This document shows, in pieces, positions 16,376-26,800 of a DNA stretch of 64,000 nucleotides. The DNA is from Mycobacterium stomatepiae (GTDB lineage Bacteria > Actinomycetota > Actinomycetes > Mycobacteriales > Mycobacteriaceae). The translations under genes and the position numbers were made by a program. Under the pieces are notes generated by a model. That model was not told the DNA's origin. It saw only the letters and a program-made list of their open reading frames with translations, and did not search any database. Each line of letters starts with the position of its first letter. Positions within the stretch are counted from its first letter, which is position 1. The stretch covers positions 6,146,823 through 6,210,822 of the forward strand of contig NZ_AP022587.1 of assembly GCF_010731715.1 (NCBI RefSeq). Direction: 5' to 3'.

Positions 16376-16537
16376 TTAGCGTCCGCCGCCGGCGCCGCCG
16401 CCGCGACCACCACCAGCGCCGCCACCACGTCCGCCGCCGGCGCCGCCGCCGCGACCACCACCCGCGCCGCCACCACGTCCGCCGCCGGCTCCGCCGCCGT
16501 GGCCGATGAATATTGCCCCGATGCTGTTGTTGATCAT
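16376..16537 (-). CDS. 53-residue Gly-rich repeat protein, (GGGAGGGR)x5
   Basis: From ATG 16537 the protein is MINNSIGAIFIGH followed by exactly five copies of GGGAGGGR and a TAA at 16376-16378. At the DNA level the repeat is a 48-bp unit (two octapeptides) present 2.5 times, with synonymous differences between octapeptides. The short hydrophobic head (IGAIFIG) then a regular Gly/Arg tail suggests an RNA-, nucleic-acid- or membrane-associating peptide, but that is inference. A weak SD (TAGGGA) precedes the ATG. The frame ends cleanly at the last repeat, which argues for a real gene. It is too short for usual ORF cut-offs. Confidence 0.6.
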   Translation of the reverse strand: MINNSIGAIFIGHGGGAGGGRGGGAGGGRGGGAGGGRGGGAGGGRGGGAGGGR

Positions 16538-16890
16538 GGTCCCTACCCTATCGCCGAATCCGACGCAGCGGCAATACGATTCACCGCTAGCACCGGCCCG
16601 GGTGAACGGCGGTTTGAGCGCCGTTTAACAAAAGGGGTGGATTGCCGCCGGCGTTGCGTTCACAGCCCGATGAGGTTGTGGTATCCGGCGTTCCCGCCAC
16701 TCGGGATCCCGGCTCGCGTTCGGCGTTCGCGGCAGTCACCAACTCAACGGCGCGCCTGATCGGTGGCCTGTCGTAGCGGTGCGCGACGGCTCTGTTTGAC
16801 CAGGGCTGGCTGCACCCAATCCGAACGGGTCCGGCACGTAGCCGCGGTCCCGGCATCTCCTTTTCTGGGCAACGCGGTTAGGCTCGATTG
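16538..16890. other. Intergenic region upstream of the osmoprotectant operon
   Basis: About 350 bp that must hold the divergent promoters of the Gly-rich mini-gene and the NAGGN operon. No ORF with family resemblance, tRNA or clear operator was found. Confidence 0.4.
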
Positions 16891-18696
16891 ATGTGCGGAG
16901 CCACCGGTGAGGTGCGACTCGACGATCGGGTGCCCGACGTAGCTGCGGTTTCGGCCATGGTTGCGGTGATGGCACCGCGGGGGCCGGACGGTGCGGGCGT
17001 GTGGTCGCAGGGGCGCGTTGCGCTGGGACATCGTCGACTGAAGATCATTGACCTGACGGAGCACGGCGCTCAACCGATGGTCGATTCCGATCTGGGCCTG
17101 ACGATCGCGTGGAATGGTTGCATCTACAACTACAAGCAACTGCGCGAGGAACTTAAAAGCCACGGTTACAGATTCTTTTCGACTAGCGACAGCGAAGTCT
17201 TGATCAAGGCCTATCATCGCTGGGGCGACGACTTCGTCAGCCGTCTCAAGGGCATGTTCGCGTTCGCCATCGTCGAGTGCGACAGCGGCCGGGTGTTGCT
17301 TGGCCGGGACCGGCTCGGCATTAAACCCCTGTACCTGACCCAGGACAGCAATCGCATCCGATTCGCCTCGACGCTGCCGGCGTTGCTGGCCGGCGGCGGT
17401 GTAGACACCCGGATCGATCCCGTCGCGCTGCATCACTACATGACATTTCACTCGGTGGTGCCCGCGCCGCTGACGATCCTGCGCGGCGTGCGCAAGGTGC
17501 CGCCCGCTTCGCTCATAGCCATCGAGCCCGACGGTCGGACTACCACCAAGACCTACTGGACGCCCGACTTCAGCAGGCAAGCGGATCGTTCTGACTGGTC
17601 GGAGCGGGACTGGGAAGACGCCGTGCTCGCGTCGCTGCGGACAGCGGTCGAGCGCCGACTCGTCGCCGATGTGCCGGTCGGATGCCTGTTGTCCGGCGGC
17701 GTGGACTCGAGCCTGATCGTCGGCCTGCTCGCCGAGGCGGGTCAACACGGCCTTGCGACCTTCTCGATCGGCTTCGAGTCGGTGGGGGACGTCCAGGGCG
17801 ACGAATTCCAGTACTCGAACATCGTGGCCGAACGCTTCGACACCGATCATCATCAGATCCGCATCGGAACGGATCGGATGCTGCCCGCGCTCGACGGTGC
17901 CATCGGCGCGATGAGCGAACCGATGGTCAGCCATGACTGCGTCGCCTTCTACCTGCTGAGCCAGGAGGTAGCCAAACACGTCAAGGTTGTGCAGTCGGGT
18001 CAGGGCGCCGACGAAGTGTTCGCCGGCTACCACTGGTATCCGCCGATGGGTTCGCCGGCCGCGGCGTCCGTGGAAGGGGCCGTCGCCGAATACCGCGGCG
18101 CCTTCTTCGATCGCGACGCGGCGAGCGTCGGGGCCATGTTGGGTCCGGGGAAACACGCACCCGGCGATCCCAGCGGGCTATTCGTCAGCGAGCATTTCAC
18201 TCGCGCCGGCGCCGAAACCGGCATCGATCGCGCGCTGCGGCTGGACACGATGGTGATGCTCGTCGACGACCCGGTGAAGCGGGTCGACAACATGACGATG
18301 GCCTGGGGTTTGGAGGGCCGGGTCCCTTTTCTCGACCACGAGTTGGTCGAGCTGGCCGCGACCTGCCCGCCGGAACTGAAGATCGCGCACGAGGGCAAGG
18401 GTGTGCTCAAACAGGCTGCGCGACAGGTGATCCCGTCGGAAGTCATCGATAGGCCCAAGGGGTACTTCCCGGTTCCCGCGCTGACTCACCTTCAGGGTCC
18501 CTATCTCGATCTGGTCCGGGACGCGCTTTACGCGCCAATCGCCAAGGAACGCGGACTGTTTGCCGCCGAGGCGGTCGACGCGCTGCTGGCCGACCCCAAC
18601 GGGAGGCTGACGCCGTTGCGCGGCAATGAACTCTGGCAGATCGGCCTACTCGAGTTGTGGTTGCAGCGTCACGGTGTGACAGGGCCTGCCGCATGA
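16891..18696 (+). CDS. N-acetylglutaminylglutamine amidotransferase (AsnB-like)
   Basis: 601 residues. ATG 16891 exposes Cys2 (MCGATGEV), the glutaminase nucleophile of class II amidotransferases. Glutaminase motifs: MAPRGPDGAGVW, ALGHRRLKIIDL, WNGCIYNYKQLREEL. The synthetase domain has the PP-loop LLSGGVDSSLIVGLL (about residue 265) and SGQGADEVFAGY. Paired directly, with an ATGA overlap, to a GNAT/ATP-grasp gene, this matches the NAGGN amidotransferase (TIGR03104 type), which amidates N-acetylglutaminylglutamine to the dipeptide osmolyte NAGGN. Without the neighbour it would be called a generic asparagine synthase. Confidence 0.9.
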   Translation: MCGATGEVRLDDRVPDVAAVSAMVAVMAPRGPDGAGVWSQGRVALGHRRLKIIDLTEHGAQPMVDSDLGLTIAWNGCIYNYKQLREELKSHGYRFFSTSDSEVLIKAYHRWGDDFVSRLKGMFAFAIVECDSGRVLLGRDRLGIKPLYLTQDSNRIRFASTLPALLAGGGVDTRIDPVALHHYMTFHSVVPAPLTILRGVRKVPPASLIAIEPDGRTTTKTYWTPDFSRQADRSDWSERDWEDAVLASLRTAVERRLVADVPVGCLLSGGVDSSLIVGLLAEAGQHGLATFSIGFESVGDVQGDEFQYSNIVAERFDTDHHQIRIGTDRMLPALDGAIGAMSEPMVSHDCVAFYLLSQEVAKHVKVVQSGQGADEVFAGYHWYPPMGSPAAASVEGAVAEYRGAFFDRDAASVGAMLGPGKHAPGDPSGLFVSEHFTRAGAETGIDRALRLDTMVMLVDDPVKRVDNMTMAWGLEGRVPFLDHELVELAATCPPELKIAHEGKGVLKQAARQVIPSEVIDRPKGYFPVPALTHLQGPYLDLVRDALYAPIAKERGLFAAEAVDALLADPNGRLTPLRGNELWQIGLLELWLQRHGVTGPAA

Positions 18697-20477
18697 CGGT
18701 CCTCGACCCTTCAGACGACCATCCCGAGGCGATTACGCTCGGCTTGCACGATGCGTCACCGCCCCACCTGGTGGACGCGATGGCCAAGGATGTCGACCTG
18801 GAATTGGGTTGGGCCGACTGATCTTCGGCCAGACGTTTGCCGATCCCGACACGCTGGCCGAGGCGCTGCGCCGAGAAGCGCCGGGGCGCCGCGACATCTG
18901 CATCTACGCGCGCGAGTCCCACGTGGTGGTCGCGAGGGCGCCAACCGAGCTCTTCATCGATCCCAGTCACACCTATCGGCTGCGCTTTACTCCTGAACAC
19001 GAGAAAGAGTTGGCGCCGTCTCCGCTGGGCGTGACGGTGCGCACGCTCGTTGACCCCGCCGATGCCGATGCGATGAATCGGGTGTTTGTGCGATGCGGGA
19101 TGGTCCCGGCGCCGGTGGACACGATCTGGGACAACCATTTGCACGCAGACGCGGTGACCTACCTGGTCGCGGTGCGCGACGAGGATGGCGAAGTGGTGGG
19201 CACCGTGACCGGCGTCGACCACGAGATGTTGTTCTCCGACCCCGAACACGGGTCGAGCCTGTGGACACTGGCGGTCGACCCGGCAGCTGGGTTGCCCGGC
19301 ATGGGCGAAGCCCTGACCCGCACGCTGGCCGAGCACTTCCGTAGTGCGGGTCGCGCCTACATGGACCTGTCGGTCGGCCACGATAACGCCGCCGCCATCG
19401 CCCTCTACGAAAAGCTGGGATTTCGCCGCGTTCCGGTGCTGGCGATCAAGCGGAAGAATGCCATCAACGAGCCGCTGTTCAGCCCGCCCCCGGAGACCGT
19501 GGACGACCTCAACCCGTACGCGCGGATCATCGCCGATGAGGCGCTGCGACGTGGAATCCGGGTCGAGGTTCTTGATGCCGAGACCGGCGAGATGCGACTG
19601 TCTCTCGGTGGCCGCAGCCTGATCACTCGCGAGTCGCTGTCGGAGTTCACCTCGGCCATCGCGATGTGCCGGTGCGACGACAAGCGCCTGACCCGGCGCC
19701 TGGTCTCGGAGGCGGGCATCACCGTGCCGCGGGCCCGCCTGGCCACTTTCAACGATGACGACTACGCTTTTCTGCGCGAGGTCGAAGAGGTCGTCGTCAA
19801 ACCGACTCGCGGAGAACAGGGTAAGGGCATCACCGTCGGTGTCGTCGCCGAAGATGAGCTCACGACGGCCCTGGCACGAGCGCGCGAGCAATACCCGGAG
19901 GTGCTGATCGAGCAGCGGGTAAAAGGCGACGACCTTCGATTAGTGGTGATCGATGGCCGGGTGATTGCCGCGGCGCTGCGGGTGCCCCCGGAGATCATCG
20001 GCACGGGGGAGCACAGTGTGCGAGACCTCATTGCCGCCGAGAGTCGGCGGCGCTCCGCGGCCACCGGGGGCGAGTCCCGCATCCCACTCGACGACCTCAC
20101 CGAGGCGACGGTCGGCGATGCCGGTTGGACGCTGGACGACGTTCTGCCCGAAGGAATTCGACTCCGTGTTCGCCGTACCGCCAATCTCCATCAGGGCGCC
20201 ACGATCCATGATGTGACCGCCCAGGTGCATGAGGATCTGTGTCGGGTCGGGGTGGCGGCGGCCGAGGCGATCGGCATCCCGGTGACGGGCATCGATTTGA
20301 TCGTTCCCGACGTCACCGGCAGTCGACTACGCCTTCATCGAAGCCAACGAGCGGCCCGGGTTGGCCAATCATGAACCGCAACCCACTGCCTCTGCTTTCG
20401 TCGACTTCCTGTTCCCTGGGCAGCCAGGCCAGCCGCCGGCCTGGACTCCCGAGGAGCCGGCGACTCACACCGATTGA
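18693..20477 (+). CDS. N-acetylglutaminylglutamine synthetase (GNAT + ATP-grasp), two frameshifts
   Basis: About 594 residues if the frame is repaired. It starts at ATG 18693 overlapping the amidotransferase stop (MTVLDPSDDHPEAITLG). A base is missing near 18812 (GGTTGGGCC where GGTTGGGGCC would continue ELGWGRLIFGQTFADP). A base is extra near 20322, after which the frame returns (DYAFIEANERPGL) and ends at 20477. The N-terminal GNAT domain (about 40-240; VDPAAGLPGMGEALTR) and the ATP-grasp ligase (about 270-590; VVKPTRGEQGKGITVG) match the NAGGN synthetase family (TIGR03103), which acetylates Gln and joins it to Gln. The two shifts cancel and the flanks are intact, so sequencing error is as likely as decay. 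Confidence 0.85.
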
Positions 20478-20845
20478 CGATTAGCCACGTACCGCGGACG
20501 CCAGAATCCCTGGCACCGCAGCGGGATTGCCCTGCGCGGCAAATTTGACCAGACGCCGCATCGTGGTCAAGGCCGTCTTGTTGGTTATGAAGAACACCGG
20601 TTTCGGCGAGAGTGTCAGCTCGCCGCCGAAGAAAGAGCGCGGCGCCGGACGAAAGGGCAGCCGCGAGCGCCCCAACACAGATCCTCGAGCGCCTTTTCGA
20701 GCGCAGGTGTGTCCCCGTCGTCGTCCCCGCGGTCATCGTCGCCCTCCGATCGCCGATCCCTTATCCGCAAAAGTAGGCTCGCGCTCGGGCGATTCCACGG
20801 TGCCAGCAAATCGGCAAGCGCTGTTGTCAGAAGTTCTCGGTTCGC
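20478..20845. other. Intergenic region with a possible gene remnant (minus strand 20481-20678)
   Basis: On the minus strand the frame ending at 20481 reads RSFFGGELTLSPKPVFFITN then KTALTTMRRLVKFAAQG and ends ILASAVRG. It looks like genuine protein sequence, but has no convincing start and upstream is broken. I do not recognise the family. Probably the C-terminal remnant of a lost gene, lying between the NAGGN operon and the giant regulator. Confidence 0.35.
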
Positions 20846-23800
20846 TCACCGGGCGAGTTCCTCGAAGCGGGCGAGCGCCATCTCGAGGTCCGCCTCGTCG
20901 AACATCTCGCAGTGATTGATCAGATCGCCATCAATCGTATAGACGCTGGTGATGCGCCATTCGGCGTCGAGGCCGTCACGCGACGTGCCCTTCGCCACAT
21001 GGGTAACGACCGCGCCACGACTGGTCGACCGGTGAACGGCCAGGATGCACAGGCTGTTGCCCACCGAGTCGTCCAGCGCTGCACGAAGGTAGTCCATCAG
21101 ACGGCCAGGCTCCAGCGTTGCCCCGCGACGATGGTCGAAGTCTACCAAATCATCCGTGCTTTCGGGCATTTCACCCCGATTCAGCGCGGCATAGCCGTGC
21201 ATGATTATCGACCAGGTGTGTGCGTGGGAGGCGCGCGCGCCGTCGAGGTAGCGGGCGTCGAGTTCCGCGAAGGCGGCGTCGATATCGTCGAAATCGAAGA
21301 TCACTACCGCCACGGCCTGGCCTTCGGTGTCGACCTGGAGGACGTGGAACACATCGACCTGGAACGCTTCGGGGCGATGGCCCCCCTCGGACATGCGGAC
21401 TCGCGTAAGCGCCAGGCGCTCACCGCGGGTCGCCACGACGGTAGACGTTGAGCTCTTGAACCCAGCTGCCACGCTGGCTTGTAAATCATCGATCGCGGCA
21501 TCCCGGCCGTGTCGTATCCCGGCATTGACCCCATGTCGGCGATCGTCGACGGCAATGTCGACCGCGAGGATCTCAGCCATCGCGCTCCAGTCGCGCGCCG
21601 CGTAGTGCACCTCAAAGTCTTTGACTACTTGGCTGGTGGCACTTTTCGGCCGCCGCAGCTGCGAGCGCAGTCCGTCGAACCTCGCGAGTGCGGCGTCGAC
21701 ATCGGCTTCGTCGAAGACCTCGCAGCGGCTGAGCATGTCGCCCTCAGTCCTCAGCAGGCTGACCTCGCGCCACTCGGCTTCGAAGCCCTCGGGCGAGGTC
21801 CCGACCGCGGCATGGGTGATGATCGCGCCCTGCGAGCTTAGCCGATGCACCGCAGCGATTCGAACGGTGAGGCCGCTGGTCTGATCCAGCGCACTACGAA
21901 GGAAGTCGAGCAGTTCGCCGGGGGCCATCGTGGCCCCGCGCCGACGGTCGATATCCTCGAAGTCAGTTGTGGTCAAAGGGAGTTGGCCCCGATTGATCGC
22001 GGCGTAAGCTTCCACGATGGCGGACCACGTGTCAGACTGGGCAGCAGCTTCGCCGGCGAGGTAGCGGGTATCGAGCTCGGCGAAGGCGGCGTCGATGTTG
22101 TCCGCGTCGAACGTGATGACCGCGGCGATCCGCTCGTCGGCGTCGATCTCGACGATTGCGAGCACATCAAGGAAGAATTCTTCGTTGCCTTGATCCTTGG
22201 CCACAGCGCCGATCATCAGCAGGACAAGTCGCTCCCCACGAGTCGCCAATGCTGTCGACTTCAAGTGTCTCAGCCATACATCGGCGATCGCCTGCATGTT
22301 GATGATCTCGGCATTCCGTCCATGTCGGACTCCCACGCCCACCATGCGCCGCCGGTCATCGTTCGAATAACCCTCGGCCAGCATCCTTGACAGGCCGTCC
22401 CAGTCACCGGTCTCGAAACGATTCAGGAAGTCCTTGCTCACTCTGCGTGCGCCGTTTTCCAGGACTCGGGTTGGCTGGCTGAGCTGTTCGAAGCGAGCGA
22501 TCGCGGCGTCGAGGTCTGCCTCGTCGAACGTCTCGCTGCGGTTGACCAAGTCGCCTTCGACGGTCGCGACGTGGATGCCGCGCCATTCGGCGTCGAAGCC
22601 CTCTTGCGACGTCCCATGCAATGCGTGAGTGACGACCGCCCCGAGGTCACTCAACCGGTGGACCGCCTCGACGCGGAAGTTCACGCCGGGAACCTGATCC
22701 AACAGAGCGTGGATGTATGCGACGAGGTCGCCGGGCGCGAATGGCGCCACCCGGCGGTGGTCGGCGCTCACCAAATCCGTTGTCACCGGCGGTAGTTCGC
22801 GGCGGTTGAGCGCGGCATAACCTTCCGCGACGACCGACCACGTGCCCGCATGCGCGGCCGCTTCGCCGGCGAGGTATCGGGCGTCGAGTTCCGTGAAGGC
22901 GGCGTCGATGTCGTCGAGGTCGAATGAAACTAATGCCACGAATTGATCGTCGGCGTTGACTTCGACGACGGTGAGCGACTCTGTGAAGAACGACTTGGGT
23001 CCTTGATCGTGGAGCGAGAGGCATCCACGGGTGAGGACAAGGCGGTCGCCCCGCGTCGCAATGGGAGTCGATGTCACATTGGTGATCCCGACGTGAGCAA
23101 TCGACCGCAGGTCCGCCATCTCCGCATCCCGACCGCGGCGGACGCCCGCGCCTATGACCCGGCGGCGATCGTCGCTGGCAAAATTGTCGGCGAATGTCTC
23201 AGCCATGCCGGCCCAGTCGCCGGCGGCGAAGTGCGCCACAAAGCGCGCAGCCGCTTGGGTTGCCGTGTTTTCCAACCGGCCTGCTGGCTCGATTAGTTCC
23301 TCAAATCGGGCGAGTGCCGCGTCGAGGGCTGCCTCGTCGAAGATTTCACAGCGGCTGACCTTGTCGCCTTCGACCATCGAAAGGGTGATCGCCCGCCATT
23401 CGGCGTCGAAGCCGTCGTGGGAGGTTCCACGCGCCACGTAGGTGACGACCGCTCCGCGCTCGTTCAACCGATGCACAGCCTCGATATGAGTTGTAGCTTG
23501 GTCGATTTCGACCCCGGTACCGACGTAGGCAATCAGCTCGCCGGGGGCGAACGACACCGTTTGGCGGTGGTCGATGTTCACGAAGTCCGGGGCGATCGGT
23601 AACCGCTCGTGTCTGTTGAGCGCTGCGAAAACTTCCGTGATCACCGACCACGTGCGCGCGTGAGCACTCGCTTCGCCTGCAACATAACGGGAATCGAGCT
23701 CTGCGAAGGCGGCGTCGAGATCGTCGAGGTCGAACGTGACAAGCGCGACAATCTGCTCATCCGAGTCGACCTCGATCATGGTGAGCCCCGAGACCTGGAA

Positions 23801-26800
23801 CGCCGCAGTCGCTTGTCCCTGCCCCTCGAAGACGAAACGAAGGAGCGCCTGGTGTTCCCCGCGGGTGGCGACCACGGTCCACCCGACATTGGTGCTCAAG
23901 ATATCGGCGGTCCCACGCCAATTCGCTATCTCGACATGTCGGCCGCTCCGAATCCCGGAATTTACCACCCGACGGCGATCGTCTGAGCACATATCCTCGC
24001 TGAGGAGCTCCGCCATGGAATCCCAGTCGTGAACCCGATAATGTGCCAGGAACTGCTCGGCCATTCGGGTTGCCGCGTTTTCCAGCCGATGCGCCGGCAG
24101 GCTGAGCTGGTCGAACCGTGCGATCGCCGAGTCGAGATCTGCCTCGTCAAAGAGTTCGAAGTGATTGACCATGTCGCCCTCGAGTGTGCACACGATGACG
24201 TCTTGGAACTCGGCCTCGAAGCCGTCGCGCGAGATCACATGCGCCGTATGAGTGATGACCGTGCCGCGTTCATTCAGCCGATGCACGACCGTGGGGTGGA
24301 TGTTGGTTCTTTGGCTTTGATCGATCGCGGTACGAAGGTATTGGAGGAATTCGCCTGGCGCGAATGCGGCCGCTCGGCGGTGATCAATCGTCACGGCGTC
24401 GGCTGTCATCGGGGGTAGTTCGTGCCGGCTCAACGCGGCGTAGTTCTCAGTGGTTCTCACCCATGTGTGTGCGCATGGTGCCGCTTCGCCGGTGTGATAG
24501 CGCGCGTCGAGATCGTTGAATGCCGCGTCGACGTCGTCAAGGTCGAAGATATCGACCAATGTGATCCGTTCGTCAGCGTCGATCTCGATGACATTGAAGG
24601 CATCGTTTTGTACTGTCTCTGGGTCGCCGCCGGCGGCGCGGACGCGTCCGAGAGCGAGGCGCTCGCCGCGCAGCGCCACGACGTCAACCATCGAGATCGT
24701 GAAGAGGTCGGCAGCCACCCGCAGGTCGTCGATCACGGCATCTCGGCCACGCCGCATCCCGGCATTCACGACCCGTCGGCGATCCATACCGGAAACGTTC
24801 TCGGCGAGGGTTTCAGCCAGCGCCGCCCAGTCACGGGCCGCGTAATGCGACCAGAAGCGGTCGAAGACGAGTGTCGCCGCATTTTCCAACCGATGGGTCG
24901 ACAGGCTGAGCTGCTCGAACCGCGCGAGCGCGGCTTCGATGTCCGTCTCGGCGAATATCTCGCCGCGGCTTAGCATCTCGTCTTTGACGGTCAGCAGCTC
25001 AATCATTCGCCATTCGGCATCGAAGCCCTCTTGCGATGTCCCGTGCGCCGCATGGCTGACGACTGCTCCGATGTCGGAAAGCTGGTGTACAACCTCGACG
25101 TAGGCGGTGATTCCTGGCATGGCATCCCATGCGGAATGCAGGTATGTCTCTAGTTCATGTGGTCCGATCGCGACGACCGGCCGGTGATCGACTGTTACCC
25201 AATCCGGCGCCATGGGGGGAATTTCGTGTCGGTTGAGTGTCGCGAAAGCATCAGCGATCGCAGACCACGTGTGAGCGTGGGGGGCCGCTTCGCCGGCGAG
25301 GTAACGATGATCGAGCTCAGCGATGGCGGCATCGAAGTCTTCGAGGTCATACGTTACGACGATCGCGATGCGGTCATCAGCGTCGATCTCAACGACGTTA
25401 AGAGCATCGTTTTGTGCCGTTTCCGGATCGTTGCCGCAGGCGCGAGTTCGTGCCAACACGAGACGCTCCCCGCGAATAGCCATGGCGCTCACCATCGATA
25501 TCGCGAAGCCAACTTCGGCGGCCGCCTTTAGGTCTCTGATGACGACATCGCGACTATGTTGAGTCTCGGCACTCAAGACCCGGCGGCGATCGATGCCGAT
25601 GTAGTCGTTGGCCACGGCTTGGGCGATCGCGTCCCAGTCGCGAGTCGCCATGTGCGACCAGACATGCCGGAAGATGCGGGCTGCCGCGTTTTCCAGGTGT
25701 CGTGCTTTCGGACGCTCTGCTTCGAACCGGGCGTGCGCGGCGTCGAGTTCTGCAGTCGCTCCATCGATGTCGTCGACATCGAACCACACATCCAGCGCGA
25801 ACCGACCGTCCTCGTCGATGCCGACTAACTGGAGCACCTCGCCGCGCGGCGCCCCGGGACTGACATCTGCATTGGCTAATTCCGTTTGATAGAGCGCCAA
25901 CCGCTCGCCTCGCACAGCGACAACTGTGCGATGGAGTTGAACCGCTCCATCCATCTCGAGAGAACGTCGTGCGTCGTATGGCCACCGGCCAGACCGAAGA
26001 TCGGTCTTGCCGAAACCAAGTATCTTGCGGCGACTCTCGATGAGGATGTCGTCCGCGAAACATCCCTCGAACTCGTCAAAAGCCCCACGATGGAAAGCCG
26101 CATCTCCGCGAGCGACCGCTTGCACGCATGCATTGTCGAACCCGACGTGCGATGGCTCGGGTCGAGCGGAAGGCGCCGGGAGCGTGCGCTCGTCGAGAAG
26201 ACCCCGCGCCATCTCCACCAGTGCTGTAGCGCCTTTGCGCTCGTACAGCCCGACCGCCTGTTCGGCGGCGGTTCGCGCCGCGACTGTATTGCCGGCAGCG
26301 CCCAAAACGGTTGCCAACGTGAGGCAAGCGTCGCCGTGGTCAACCAGGGCGTCAGTGCGCTCGGCCAACGATACCGCGGCCTCGGCAACCCGCCGGGCCT
26401 CCTCGTGGTCACCGCGGCGGGCCAGCAGGTGTGCCCGAAGTGTGCGCCACCCCATCGACGCCTTCAATGCGTGCCCGGCGAGACGCTCACTTTCCGAACA
26501 CAATTCGTCTGCCTCGGCGTCGCGATCGAGCGCGAGGCAGGCCCGGCCCAGCAGCGCACCGGTCTCGGCGGTGTCGGCGTCGAGACCCATGCGTCGAAAG
26601 CCGTTGTAGGCCTTGCGCAGATACGGCTCGGCCGCGGCAGGGTCCCCTACCACGAGCTCGACGATGCCGGCGAACTGCTCGACTTCGAGTCGGGCGTGGC
26701 GCAAGCCGAGCTCGACGACGGTACGCCGGGCCGAGTCGATCATCCGCCGGGCCGCGGCGGCGCGTCCGCGGAAAGCCTCCAGCACGGCCTGACAACGGGT

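Noticed and set aside
16744..18156. 470-codon minus-strand ORF across the amidotransferase
   Set aside because: Antisense shadow; the plus-strand gene has complete catalytic motifs and an operon partner.
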